Assembly (NCBI GenBank): GCA_052035915.1
Contig: JBPOHE010000123.1
Location: 1-43,649, forward strand
Direction: 5' to 3'
DNA from: JBPOHE01 sp052035915
Lineage (GTDB): Bacteria > Pseudomonadota > Gammaproteobacteria > Chromatiales > Chromatiaceae
DNA: 43,649 bases
Below the pieces are notes generated by a model, which was not told the origin of the DNA, searched no databases, and saw only the letters and a program-made list of their open reading frames with translations. Below are positions 24,559 to 33,517 of this stretch, one piece after another. The first letter of the stretch is position 1. Each line of letters starts with the position of its first letter. The position numbers and the translations under genes were made by a program.

Positions 24559-25839
24559 ATGAATCTATCTGTCAGTGATCGGGAAAAAGACCGCATCCGT
24601 CGTGTGACGAGTCTGCTGTACACCGCAAGTCGCTCCATTCGTGTACTCGGTTCCATCGACTGGCCCCAGGAAGTGAAGGCGGAGTTCTTCGCTCGGGGTG
24701 CCCAAGAACTTCCCCAGGTCCGCTACCAGCCCCTCGATCCCATGCCGGCCATCGAGGCCGTGCGCCAGGCGCGTCGCGAGATCACCCCAGTCACCACCAT
24801 CGATTACTGGCTTGAGCGCCAGGCCGATGTCCTTGAGCGCAGCGCCCGGATGCTGGCCGCGACCGGCACCCCGGCTTTTTTCGAGTACAGTCGCCAGATC
24901 TATGGCGAGCCGACCACCCCGTTGCGGGTATTCCCTTTGACGCCGCTCCAACTGGCCGAAAAGGTGCGCGCCACCATCGAGCAGCTCAGCCATATCGAGA
25001 TGGATATTGCACCGCCCGAGTATCACGGCGCCGAAAAGGTAGCCCAGGATATCGAACGGGCGGTGGGTATCCATTTCGGCAACGCGGCCCCCAAGGTGGA
25101 GTTGACAGACAAGCTTTCAGCCAATGCCCTGGCCACGGCCAAGGCGATCCGCATCCGGCGGGATGCCCGCTTCACCGACCGCGACGCCAGCCAACTTTTG
25201 CATCATGAAGCCTACATCCATTGCGCCACCTCCTTGAATGGCCGGGCTCAGACCGACCTGCCGATCCTGGCCGCTGGACATCCTGGGACCACGCGGACTC
25301 AAGAGGGACTGGCCGTGTTTGCGGAGATTATCAGCGGCTCCATCGAACTCGATCGGATGCGCCGCCTCGCCGACCGGGTGTTTGCGATTCAGATGGCGAT
25401 CGAAGGAGGAGATTTCCTTGATGTTTACCGTTATTTCCTCGAGCGAACCGGACATCCAGACCAAGCGTTCGAGAATGCCCGGCGAGTATTTCGGGGTGGT
25501 GTGGTTGCCGGTGGGGCCCCCTTCACCAAGGATGTAGTCTATCTCTTCGGCCTGCTGCAGATCAGCAATACCATTCGGGCGGCCTTTGCGAGTGGTCGCG
25601 CCGATGTTTTACGGCTGCTGTTCTGTGGCAAGCTCGATTTTCTCGATATCCCGGCCTTATGCGAGCTGGGCGCGATGGGACTGTTGCGAGCACCGATCTA
25701 CCTCCCGCCCTGGATTAGTGATCCTCGTTATCTCCTGGCCCTACTTACCTATTCAACCTTCATCAATCAAATAGATACGGGACTGCTTACGGATGTGGCC
25801 GAAAGGTTGCTAGCCAGTGCGCCGGTCGTGAGGCTTTAA
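24559..25839 (+). CDS. QEGLA-motif putative zinc metallohydrolase (DUF1704 family)
   Basis: A 426-aa cytosolic protein of the family annotated as flavohemoglobin expression-modulating QEGLA motif protein. Two signatures are visible: HExxxH (H216-E217-AYI-H221, preceded by another His) and TQEGLAVFAE (Q248-E249), which would complete a zinc-binding site. The eukaryotic relatives (MATCAP/KIAA0895) are tyrosine carboxypeptidases, so peptidase activity is plausible, but the bacterial substrate is unknown. ATG 24559 follows GGGGGTAA; an in-frame TTG at 24487 is less likely. The gene stands alone, 233 nt after the efflux operon. Between them I see only an imperfect inverted repeat near 24393-24475. 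Confidence 0.82.
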   Translation: MNLSVSDREKDRIRRVTSLLYTASRSIRVLGSIDWPQEVKAEFFARGAQELPQVRYQPLDPMPAIEAVRQARREITPVTTIDYWLERQADVLERSARMLAATGTPAFFEYSRQIYGEPTTPLRVFPLTPLQLAEKVRATIEQLSHIEMDIAPPEYHGAEKVAQDIERAVGIHFGNAAPKVELTDKLSANALATAKAIRIRRDARFTDRDASQLLHHEAYIHCATSLNGRAQTDLPILAAGHPGTTRTQEGLAVFAEIISGSIELDRMRRLADRVFAIQMAIEGGDFLDVYRYFLERTGHPDQAFENARRVFRGGVVAGGAPFTKDVVYLFGLLQISNTIRAAFASGRADVLRLLFCGKLDFLDIPALCELGAMGLLRAPIYLPPWISDPRYLLALLTYSTFINQIDTGLLTDVAERLLASAPVVRL

Positions 25840-26010
25840 GCCGGCCTGGACCCTGGGCGAGATTATTCAGCTAACGGTGTTCAATCAGCTCGCCATTCAA
25901 TAATGAGAGAAACCCGCCACTGAGGCATGAGTTTTCGGTGGCGCGGTGTTCCAACTCCAGCTTTTTCATGCCCCAGCCAGGGTATCCGCTACCGCCCATC
26001 TGTCCTTCTG

Positions 26011-26144
26011 TCAGTGTTCTCGGGCATGGACGTTATAGCCCGGTTTTCTGTTCTCTAAAGGAGAACAATGCCGAATATATTTCTATATTGTTCTCCTAAT
26101 AAGAACGAAAATCGGCCATTTCAGTCCATGCCCGGAGCCGCTGA
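26011..26144 (+). repeat. MITE-like palindromic repeat, copy 3 (most complete)
   Basis: The best-preserved element: 134 bp with imperfect 21-bp terminal inverted repeats starting TCAG (left TCAGTGTTCTCGGGCATGG, right end CCATGCCCGGAGCCGCTGA; 16 of 21 match). Inside, GTTCTC-N5-GAGAAC is followed by the perfect pair GGAGAACAAT / ATTGTTCTCC and a final AAGAACG. No coding frame is present. The preceding gap 25840-26010 holds nothing else I can support. Confidence 0.85.
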
Positions 26145-26345
26145 GGAGTCTCGACCCCGTAGCCTATCTTTTGCCTCATCTTTCTCCGCTCGGGTTTTGT
26201 CCGCTAGTTTTCTAAGGACGTGAACTCTATCTTCGGTCTGCTGCAACACAGCACCGCGCTCCACACTGTCTTGTAGTGAGTTCAGTCTGTCGGTAAGCCG
26301 ATCCCCTGATGGTAGCCAAACCCAGGTTGGGGGAAGAGGCCCCAT
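26121..26345 (-). CDS. Doubtful small reading frame running into MITE copy 3
   Basis: A 74-codon minus-strand frame whose middle (LTDRLNSLQDSVERGAVLQQ, then ADKTRAEKDEAKDRLR) looks like a charged coiled coil. Its last eight codons come from the repeat's terminal sequence. There is no good Shine-Dalgarno sequence. It may be the remains of a gene cut by the element, or chance. I do not recognise it. Confidence 0.2.
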   Translation of the reverse strand: MGPLPPTWVWLPSGDRLTDRLNSLQDSVERGAVLQQTEDRVHVLRKLADKTRAEKDEAKDRLRGRDSSAAPGMD

Positions 26346-26472
26346 GGATTTTTATCGCTATTATTGCGTTGCATCAATGTACCCGGCCTGAATAGTGCCA
26401 TGATTAGATTATTAAATTGCGGATTGGCGAGTGGTTTTGCCGCGGCTCAAACCCGAGAGGGGAGGAATTGTT

Positions 26473-28770
26473 ATGACAACCGATGTGAGTGTGAATGTGC
26501 AGCGCACCCAGGACCTGTCCGCCAAGGTCGGTCGACTGTATCAACGGCGGGCGGAGTTGGCCCGCGAGCACCTGAACGAACGTCTGCAGAAGTCCTTCGC
26601 CGAAGACGTGGGCGAGTGGCAGAGATTGACGCTCTCACCCATGGAGTTCTGGAATCAGCTATGGAATTACGGTGTCGATTTTGCCCAGCGTAGTGTCTTG
26701 TTCTGGGATACGTTGCGACAACGTGGTAACAACTTCGTCGAGCACGAGCGGGCCGGCAAACCGCCGTTGCTGCATTTCGACTATGAGTTGGTGCTCGACG
26801 CCCGGACTTCCGAGCGTCCGGTCAATTACGCCCTGGTGCGCATCATCCCGCCCCAGGGCGTGGTCGTGGACCCCAAGCGTCGGCCCTACCTCATTATCGA
26901 CCCGCGCGCCGGTCACGGCCCGGGGGTTGGTGGTTTCAAGGACGACTCCCAGGTGGGTGTGGCTTTGCGCGAAGGTCATCCGGTGTATTTCGTCATCTTC
27001 TTCCCTGAGCCACAACCTGGACAGACGCTACTGGATGTGTGCCACGCCGAGCATGAGTTTGTCCATAAGGTACGGGAACTACATCCCGGCAGCCCACGCC
27101 CGGTGGTGATCGGCAACTGCCAGGGCGGTTGGGCGGCGATGATGTTGGCGGCCTCAGCCCCAGACGATACCGGCCCCATCGTCATTAACGGCGCCCCCAT
27201 GTCCTATTGGGGTGGTGCCTGGGAGGAAGGGGAAAACGACAATCCGATGCGTTACTCGGGTGGTCTCCTGGGTGGTAGCTGGCTGGCTTCCTTCGTCTCC
27301 GATCTGGGTAACGGCAAGTTCGATGGCGCCTGGCTGGTGCAGAACTTCGAGAATCTCAACCCCGCCAATAGTCTGTGGGACAAGTATTACCATGTCTTCG
27401 CCAACGTCGATACCGAACCGCCGCGATTCCTGGAGTTCGAGCGCTGGTGGGGTGGCTTCTACCTGCTGAACCGGGAGGAGATCGAATGGATCACCCAGAA
27501 TCTGTTCGTCGGCAACAAGATCTGGACGGGGACAGAAGGGGAAGGTGCGGGCGGGATATTCGACCTGCGCAACATCCGCTCCCCAATCATCCTCTTCGCC
27601 TCCATGGGCGACAACATCACCCCGCCTGAGCAGGCATTCAACTGGGTAGCGGATGTCTATGGCTCTACCGAGGAGATCAAGGCCCGGGGACAGGTGATTG
27701 TCGGCCTCTTGCATCAGGATATCGGTCATCTGGGCATCTTCGTTTCCGGTCGGGTGGCGAAAAAAGAGCATGCCCAGATCGTCTCGGTGCTGAAATCCAT
27801 CGAAGCCCTGCCTCCCGGACTCTACGGCATGCGCATCAAGGAGGCGCGGGGCGCCGACGGGCGGACGCTGTACGACGTCGAATTCGTCGAGCATCGGCTG
27901 GAAGAAGTGGTATCCAGGCTCAACCGCTTCCAGCGGGCGGACGAAAAGCCCTTCGAGGCGGTAGCGGCGATTGCGGAATTCAACCAACGGGCCTATGAGC
28001 TGTTCGTCCAACCCATGGTGCAAGCCATGGCCAACGAGCCTTTCGCCAAGTTCAGCCGCGACTTCCATCCCCTGCGTTGGCAGCGTTGGGCCTTCTCGGA
28101 CCTCAATCCCTGGCTGGCCTGGTTGCAACCAGCGGCGAACATGGTCAAGGAGCATCGTCAAGGCGGAGAGGGGGGCACAGCCTTCCACCGGTTGGAAAAG
28201 ATGTCTTCGGAGATGATCAGCGCCTCGCTCGACTATTATCGCCAGATGCGCGACGCTACGAGCGAAGCCTTGTTTTTCCTCGTTTATGGCAACCTGTTCT
28301 CGGTCTATCTGGCCGACAAGCACAAGGTGGCCGAGCCGCGTGGCGTATCCCTGGCGGATCCCCGCGAGCTACCGGTGGTGCGGGAGGCTTTGGCCAATAT
28401 CGACCAGGGTGGCTATCCGGAGGCGCTGGCGCGGGTCGCCTATCTGCTGGAGCGCAAAGGCGAGCCGCTGCCCTTGTCGCGACTCGCTCTCAAGCACGAG
28501 TTGATCCAGGAATACCGGGACTTCATACCGGATACCACCCCCGATCAGCGGCGCCTGATTCGCGGCGAGCAGGAACTGATCGTGCGCTTCGAGCCCGAAC
28601 AGGCCATCGGGACCCTGCCCAAGCTGCTCCATGATCCAGCGGACCGAGCCCGCTTGCTGAAGTTGCTGGAACTCATCGTCGCCGATGCGCGGATTCAAAA
28701 CACCCACCCCACCGCGGAGCAAGAAGCGATGCTCAAGCGCATCCGAGCGGTGCTAGGTGCCGGGGACTAA
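26473..28770 (+). CDS. DUF3141 protein, PHA-synthase-like alpha/beta hydrolase fold
   Basis: A 765-aa protein with a PhaC-like catalytic half. The nucleophile elbow is GNCQGGWA, with Cys216 where polyhydroxyalkanoate synthases have their catalytic Cys. The candidate acid and base are Asp380 (SMGDNITPPEQ) and His419 (DIGHLG). The C-terminal half (about 450-765) is helical and specific to the family. No signal or transmembrane helix is evident. The start is preceded by GGGGAGGAAT; the frame extends 14 codons upstream. It heads an operon with a MaoC-phosphotransacetylase fusion, acetate kinase and a FabI-like reductase. This context suggests acyl-thioester transfer or hydrolysis rather than classical PHA synthesis. 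Activity is inferred and no PhaE or phasin is nearby. Confidence 0.85.
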   Translation: MTTDVSVNVQRTQDLSAKVGRLYQRRAELAREHLNERLQKSFAEDVGEWQRLTLSPMEFWNQLWNYGVDFAQRSVLFWDTLRQRGNNFVEHERAGKPPLLHFDYELVLDARTSERPVNYALVRIIPPQGVVVDPKRRPYLIIDPRAGHGPGVGGFKDDSQVGVALREGHPVYFVIFFPEPQPGQTLLDVCHAEHEFVHKVRELHPGSPRPVVIGNCQGGWAAMMLAASAPDDTGPIVINGAPMSYWGGAWEEGENDNPMRYSGGLLGGSWLASFVSDLGNGKFDGAWLVQNFENLNPANSLWDKYYHVFANVDTEPPRFLEFERWWGGFYLLNREEIEWITQNLFVGNKIWTGTEGEGAGGIFDLRNIRSPIILFASMGDNITPPEQAFNWVADVYGSTEEIKARGQVIVGLLHQDIGHLGIFVSGRVAKKEHAQIVSVLKSIEALPPGLYGMRIKEARGADGRTLYDVEFVEHRLEEVVSRLNRFQRADEKPFEAVAAIAEFNQRAYELFVQPMVQAMANEPFAKFSRDFHPLRWQRWAFSDLNPWLAWLQPAANMVKEHRQGGEGGTAFHRLEKMSSEMISASLDYYRQMRDATSEALFFLVYGNLFSVYLADKHKVAEPRGVSLADPRELPVVREALANIDQGGYPEALARVAYLLERKGEPLPLSRLALKHELIQEYRDFIPDTTPDQRRLIRGEQELIVRFEPEQAIGTLPKLLHDPADRARLLKLLELIVADARIQNTHPTAEQEAMLKRIRAVLGAGD

Positions 28771-28778
28771 GCCAGGTA

Positions 28779-28799
28779 GGAGGGCGGGCTCCGCCCTCC
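28779..28799 (+). terminator. Strong hairpin between the DUF3141 and phosphotransacetylase genes
   Basis: GGAGGGCGG and CCGCCCTCC form a perfect 9-bp stem with a 3-nt loop, nine nt after the DUF3141 stop. There is no T-run. It may shield the upstream message or attenuate rather than end transcription, since the following three genes appear to belong to the same operon. Confidence 0.45.
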
Positions 28800-28868
28800 A
28801 GAGCCACTGATGTGACCACTTCATTTGGCAATGGCGGGCGAGGCCCGTCAAACCTCAGATAGAAGACC

Positions 28869-30248
28869 ATGAGCAACTACACCAATCGTACCTTCGACGA
28901 AATTGCCGTCGGTGAGAGTCTCAGCCTCTCCCACCGGCTGAGCGAAACCGAGTTAGAGGCCCTCACCTTGGTGTCGGGCGATATCGATCCCTTTCATATC
29001 GACGCTGATGTGGCGCCGCGTCAGGAAAAGGCGGCGGAGGCGGTGGGGGCGACGGCTTTGATCTCCGCCATGCTCAACCGTCGCCTGCCGGGTCCGGGTA
29101 CCCGCATCCTGTCACAGAATCTGCTGTTTTCCGGTCTCTTGGCCGTGGGTGACGACTTGGTCGGTCAGATCAAGGTGTTGGAAAAACACCCGGAGGACCA
29201 TAGCCTCCTGTTCGATTGCCGGGTGAGTCGTGGGGAAGAGACATTGATCACCGGCACCGTCACCGTCTCCGCTCCGACCCAGCGCATCAGTTACACCGAC
29301 GTCGCCACTCCGGAGGTGTTGGTGCGCCGCAACGACGGTTTCAGCCGCTTGTTCAAACGCCTGGAAGCTGTCTCTCCGGTGAGCTGCGCCATCGTGCATC
29401 CCTGCGATCGCACCTCCTTGCTGGGTCCCCTGGAGGCGGCCAAGCGGGGCTTGATCGAGCCGGTATTGGTCGGTCCAGAACACAAGATTCGTGCCGTGGC
29501 TGAAGCCGAGGGCGTCGATCTCTCTCCCTACCGGCTCGTCAACACCGAGCACAGCCATGAAGCGGCGCAAAAGGCAGTGGCCATGGCCAGATCCGGAGAG
29601 GTGGAAGCCCTGATGAAGGGTTCGCTGCACACCGACGAGCTGATGGCGGCGGTGGTCCCCTCGGCTACCGGGCTGCGCACCGCGCGCCGCGTCAGTCATG
29701 TCTTCGTCATGGATGTGCCGGCCTATCCCCGTTTATTGCTCTTGACCGATGCGGCGATCAACATCGCGCCCGGCATCAAGGAGAAGGTGGATATCGTCCA
29801 AAACGCCATCGAGATGGCCAGGATCCTCGGTATAGAACAACCTCGGGTGGCTATCCTGGCGGCGGTGGAGACGGTCAACCCAGACATGCCGGCGACGGTG
29901 GACGCCGCCATGCTGTGCAAAATGGCGGATCGGGGCCAGATCACCGGCGGCCTCCTGGATGGACCCCTGGCCTTCGACAACGCCATCAGCGAGGAGGCCG
30001 CCCGCACCAAAAAGATCGTCTCGCCGGTGGCCGGACGGGCGGATGTGCTGCTGTTGCCGGACCTCGAAGCCGGCAACATGGTCGCCAAACAGCTCCAATA
30101 CCTGGCCGGGGCGGATGCCGCCGGGATCGTACTCGGTGCCCGGGTGCCGATCGTGCTCACCAGTCGGGCCGATACGGTACGCACCCGTTTGGCCTCGGTG
30201 GCCCTGCTTGCCCTGGTCGCCAACGCCCGACGTCAGAAAACGGCTTAG
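28869..30248 (+). CDS. Bifunctional MaoC-type enoyl-CoA hydratase / phosphate acetyl(butyryl)transferase
   Basis: A 459-aa fusion. Residues about 1-140 are a MaoC hotdog domain with the hydratase-type motif SGDIDPFHID (Asp/His dyad). Residues about 160-459 match the phosphate acetyl/butyryltransferase family, which interconverts acyl-CoA and acyl-phosphate (VHPCDRTSLLGPLEAAKRGL, then ALMKGSLHTDELM and GALLDGPLAFDNA-like GGLLDGPLAFDNA). The product acyl-phosphate is the substrate of the kinase whose gene starts 9 nt downstream. Together they would make ATP from an acyl-CoA, or activate short-chain acids in the reverse direction. The start is a clear ATG with AGAAGA upstream. The same fusion is annotated in many Proteobacteria beside DUF3141 genes. 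Confidence 0.9.
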   Translation: MSNYTNRTFDEIAVGESLSLSHRLSETELEALTLVSGDIDPFHIDADVAPRQEKAAEAVGATALISAMLNRRLPGPGTRILSQNLLFSGLLAVGDDLVGQIKVLEKHPEDHSLLFDCRVSRGEETLITGTVTVSAPTQRISYTDVATPEVLVRRNDGFSRLFKRLEAVSPVSCAIVHPCDRTSLLGPLEAAKRGLIEPVLVGPEHKIRAVAEAEGVDLSPYRLVNTEHSHEAAQKAVAMARSGEVEALMKGSLHTDELMAAVVPSATGLRTARRVSHVFVMDVPAYPRLLLLTDAAINIAPGIKEKVDIVQNAIEMARILGIEQPRVAILAAVETVNPDMPATVDAAMLCKMADRGQITGGLLDGPLAFDNAISEEAARTKKIVSPVAGRADVLLLPDLEAGNMVAKQLQYLAGADAAGIVLGARVPIVLTSRADTVRTRLASVALLALVANARRQKTA

Positions 30249-30257
30249 GAGACACCC

Positions 30258-31442
30258 ATGGAAGACGCCATCATCGTAGTCAACGCCGGGTCATCCAGCG
30301 TCAAGTTCTCGCTGTTCGCCGTCGAGGGGGAAAGCCTGGCGGTCGTGGTGCGGGGACAACTCGAAGGGCTGTATACCAAGCCGCGATTTCAGGCCAAGGA
30401 CGACCAAGGCCGGGTGGTCGGCGAACGGAGCTGGGAGACGGGGGTTACTCTGGGTCATGACGGGGCGCTGGATTATCTGGTGGGTTATCTGCGTAGCGAG
30501 CTGGCCGGCTACCGACCCATCGCCGTTGGCCATCGTGTTGTGCATGGCGGGCTCAATCACCCGGATCCCGTGCGTATCACCCCGGGGGTTCTGAGCGAGC
30601 TGGAGAGTTTTATTCCGCTTTTCCCGTTGCATCAACCCCATAACCTGACGCCGGTGCGCCGCCTGCTGGCCCGCGCCCCCGATCTTCCCCAGGTCGCCTG
30701 CTTCGATACGTCTTTTCATCAAACCAATCCGCCGATCTCCCAGCTCTATGCCCTGCCGCTGGAATATGCCGAAGCCGGTGTGCGGCGCTACGGTTTTCAC
30801 GGCCTGTCCTATGAGTACGTCGCCGCCGTGTTGCCCCGGTTCGATCCTCAGGCGGCGGAGGGGCGGACCGTCGTGTTGCATCTGGGCAACGGCGCCAGTA
30901 TGTGTGCCATGCGGGCTTGCCGGAGTCAGGCGAGCACCATGGGCTTCACTGGAGTGGAAGGTTTGCCCATGGGCACCCGTAGTGGCGCCCTGGACCCAGG
31001 GGTGATGCTTTACCTGATGGATCAGCGGGGTATGGATGTGCGTGCTATCGAACGCTTGATCTATAAGGAGTCGGGCCTGCTGGGGATCTCGGGTCTGTCC
31101 AGCGACATGCGCACCCTGCTCGCCAGTACCGAGCCTCGGGCCAAGCTCGCCCTGGACCTCTTCGTCTATCGCATCGGACGCGAGTTGGGCTCCCTGACCG
31201 CCGCTCTGGGTGGTCTGGACGCCATCGTTTTTACCGCCGGGGTCGGCGAACACGCTACTGAGATCCGTCGTCGAGTCTGCGAGGGGGCGGTCTGGCTCGG
31301 GGTGGAGCTGGATCCTCTCGCCAATGCAAGCCATGGTCCCCGCATTAGCACCCCAGGTAGCCGGGTAGCCGCCTGGGTGATTCCCACCAACGAGGAGTTG
31401 ATGATCGCCCGCCACACCCAACGGGTGATCGATCAGACCTGA
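30258..31442 (+). CDS. ackA: Acetate/propionate kinase
   Basis: A 394-aa ASKHA-fold kinase that converts acyl-phosphate and ADP to the free acid and ATP. The family motifs appear in order: NAGSSSVKFSLF, VGHRVVHGG, CFDTSFHQT, RRYGFHGLSYEYV, HLGNGASMCAM, GLPMGTRSGALDPG and FTAGVGEHATEIR. The length is standard. TAGGAG precedes the ATG and only 9 nt separate it from the phosphotransacetylase fusion, so an operon is certain. The segment CAMRACRSQASTMGF is slightly unusual around the substrate loop. A decayed copy of this gene's 3' end lies at 39928-40100. Confidence 0.93.
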   Translation: MEDAIIVVNAGSSSVKFSLFAVEGESLAVVVRGQLEGLYTKPRFQAKDDQGRVVGERSWETGVTLGHDGALDYLVGYLRSELAGYRPIAVGHRVVHGGLNHPDPVRITPGVLSELESFIPLFPLHQPHNLTPVRRLLARAPDLPQVACFDTSFHQTNPPISQLYALPLEYAEAGVRRYGFHGLSYEYVAAVLPRFDPQAAEGRTVVLHLGNGASMCAMRACRSQASTMGFTGVEGLPMGTRSGALDPGVMLYLMDQRGMDVRAIERLIYKESGLLGISGLSSDMRTLLASTEPRAKLALDLFVYRIGRELGSLTAALGGLDAIVFTAGVGEHATEIRRRVCEGAVWLGVELDPLANASHGPRISTPGSRVAAWVIPTNEELMIARHTQRVIDQT

Positions 31443-31459
31443 AAACGGAGAAACCATCC

Positions 31460-32236
31460 ATGACAATGACCCCATTTACCCTGGCCGGGAAAAAGGCCCT
31501 GGTGGTCGGCATCGCCAATGAGCATTCGATCGCCTATGGTTGCGCCAGGGCGTTCCGTGAGTTCGGTGCCGAGCTGGCCATTACCTATCTGAATGAGAAA
31601 GCCAGACCCTTCGTTGAGCCCCTCGCCCAGGAGCTGGCCGCCCCCCTTTTTCTACCGCTGGACGTGGCCAAACCGGGGGAACTTGAGGCGGTGTTTCACC
31701 GTATCGAGGAGACCTGGGGCCGACTCGACATCCTAGTGCATTCCATCGCCTTCGCCCCCAAGGCGGATCTCCAGGGCAGACTGCTCGATTGCAGCGTCGA
31801 AGGTTTCGCCGTCGCCATGGATATCTCCTGCCACTCCTTTATCCGCATGGCGAGGTTCGCCGCCCCGCTCATGACCGATGGTGGCAGTCTGTTCGCCATG
31901 ACCTTTCACGGCGCCCAGAAGGTAGCCTCCGGCTATAACCTGATGGGGCCGGTAAAGGCAGCCTTGGAGGCCAGTTGCCGCTATCTCGCCTACGAACTTG
32001 GCCCACGCAACATCCGGGTGCACGCCATCTCCCCTGGCCCCCTCAAGACCCGTGCTTCATCTGGGCTCAAGGATTTCGACCAGCTCTTGAATGCGGCCGC
32101 TCAGCGCGCACCCTTGGGCGAATTGGTGGAGATCATGGATGTTGGGTATGCCTGCGCCTATCTTGCCGGTGACCAAGCCCGCCGGATCACCGGCGAGACC
32201 TTTTACATCGATGCGGGGGTAAATATCCTGGCCTGA
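31460..32236 (+). CDS. fabI: FabI-like enoyl-ACP reductase, operon-specific paralogue
   Basis: A 258-aa short-chain dehydrogenase of the FabI class (NADH-dependent enoyl-ACP/CoA reduction). The cofactor loop is GIANEHSIAYG. The catalytic Tyr159 and Lys166 are kept in GYNLMGPVK. The residue matching E. coli Tyr146 is Phe149 (MTFHGAQ instead of SYLGAE). It closes the DUF3141/phosphotransacetylase/ackA operon, 17 nt after ackA. I infer that it reduces an enoyl thioester formed by the MaoC domain rather than serving bulk fatty acid synthesis; a housekeeping fabI probably exists elsewhere. The substitution might alter substrate or triclosan sensitivity, which is speculation. Confidence 0.85.
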   Translation: MTMTPFTLAGKKALVVGIANEHSIAYGCARAFREFGAELAITYLNEKARPFVEPLAQELAAPLFLPLDVAKPGELEAVFHRIEETWGRLDILVHSIAFAPKADLQGRLLDCSVEGFAVAMDISCHSFIRMARFAAPLMTDGGSLFAMTFHGAQKVASGYNLMGPVKAALEASCRYLAYELGPRNIRVHAISPGPLKTRASSGLKDFDQLLNAAAQRAPLGELVEIMDVGYACAYLAGDQARRITGETFYIDAGVNILA

Positions 32237-32285
32237 AATCTAACAGGACCGAGATTGATCTCGAGGGAAGGTCGTGGAATGTGGG

Positions 32286-33398
32286 TTAACTCGCCGGGAC
32301 GGTAATCAGCGGGGCTGGCGGGGGGGTGCCGGTTTGGGCGAGTGAGGTCAGCAGCAGGAGAAAGCTGAAAATACTCTTGGAGCGGAGGTCGCGGTGATCG
32401 ATCCAGAACCAGTGATGGCTGTAACGCACCGCGACGAAGGCGTCCAGGGGAGGCTCGGCGCTGGAGTGGATATTCAACAGCGGCTGGTCGCGACTTGACC
32501 TGTCCGGGCGGGAGGATGGCCCAGGGAAGGTACTCCCTTGCGCTATGTCAGCCATGGGTACCTCCACCTGGGCGCCCAGTTCGAGCAGGATCTCAAGCAT
32601 GGAGCGGGTGAGCACAGCCAGCTCCTGATCGCCACGCGCTATGGCCCCGAAGGTCAGATTCAGTTCCCTGGCGTCCGCTTTGAGGCCGAGGATAGTGCGG
32701 ACCAAGTGACTATCCTGCTCGACTGCGGGGGTGACCTTGTTCCCATAGAGGTTGATGAAAGAGGTCTCCTCCGGGCCGCGTTTCTCAAGCCGAAAGCCAA
32801 TGGCCTCCGACAACTGCAGTCGACGTAGCGCATCGAGCACCTGATAGAACTCCGGGTCGGCCTCTCGAGAGGCCGCCGGGCGGGCGGACCGGTTGTAGAC
32901 CCCGTTAATCGCTCGCACCGCCAGCTGAAAGACCAAGTCGATCGGGTAACCGGCTTGAACCAACTGGAACAAGGCCGCCGGCGTAATCGGACGCAGCAGT
33001 TCACGGGTGAATTTATCTCCTTGCAGAGGGGTATAGGTGATGGTGGGCCTATCGGTGTAACTGCCGGTCGCCCCCAGGGTGGCACCCCGGCCCAGGGTGT
33101 CTGGAAGATTCGGGGTCAGACCGGACGAGAGGGTTCCCGCGAGGTTTATCTGGCTCTGTAATTGGTAAGAACTGATCACCGAGGAGACTTCGATAAACAC
33201 CGGTGTGTCGGCGTAGCGCAGCTTGACGATATTGAGCAGCATTTGCTCCTTCCAGGAATTCGCGAGCGCCTCGGCGTAATCCAGGCGATCCCGGTTCACC
33301 GAGCCGGCTCCGATCGTCGCACAGGCGGCCAGTAACCCCAGCAGGGGCAGTTGCAGTCCGAGTTGCAGCCACCTGATCAGGCTGACCCGCTTCAACAT
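32286..33398 (-). CDS. Unassigned lipoprotein
   Basis: A 370-aa protein with a signal peptide and lipobox (LPLLGLLAACAT, Cys26). The region after it (DYAEALANSWKEQMLLNIVK, then LRYADTPVFIEV) and SYTDRPTITYTPLQGDKF look conserved; I recall similar hypothetical proteins in other Proteobacteria but no function. A hydrophobic stretch near the C-terminus (about 345-357, SIFSFLLLLTSLA) could be a membrane contact. GGGAGGAAAGG before the ATG is an excellent ribosome site. It follows the membrane-protein gene at 33518-34726 on the same strand with a 119-nt gap, so co-transcription is likely. It converges with the fabI operon, 49 nt apart. Confidence 0.75.
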   Translation of the reverse strand: MLKRVSLIRWLQLGLQLPLLGLLAACATIGAGSVNRDRLDYAEALANSWKEQMLLNIVKLRYADTPVFIEVSSVISSYQLQSQINLAGTLSSGLTPNLPDTLGRGATLGATGSYTDRPTITYTPLQGDKFTRELLRPITPAALFQLVQAGYPIDLVFQLAVRAINGVYNRSARPAASREADPEFYQVLDALRRLQLSEAIGFRLEKRGPEETSFINLYGNKVTPAVEQDSHLVRTILGLKADARELNLTFGAIARGDQELAVLTRSMLEILLELGAQVEVPMADIAQGSTFPGPSSRPDRSSRDQPLLNIHSSAEPPLDAFVAVRYSHHWFWIDHRDLRSKSIFSFLLLLTSLAQTGTPPPAPLITVPAS

Positions 33399-33517
33399 CC
33401 TTTCCTCCCTTGATCGTTGGGGAACCGGGGCACCCTGAGGAGGACACCGATCAGGTCCTGCAATCGCCCACCACCAGCGCCCCCATCGGTTGCCTTGGGC
33501 TCCACTTCCCCGGCCCG

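Noticed and set aside
26011..26144. GTTCTC/GAGAAC boxes in the MITE-like elements as LexA/SOS operators
   Set aside because: Spacing and orientation do not match known LexA sites, the boxes occur four per element with terminal repeats, and the copies are not placed at promoters of repair genes.
26360..26472. Pho box or other phosphate-starvation control upstream of the DUF3141 operon
   Set aside because: No pair of CTGTCAT-like half-sites is present and no convincing -35/-10 pair could be defined.
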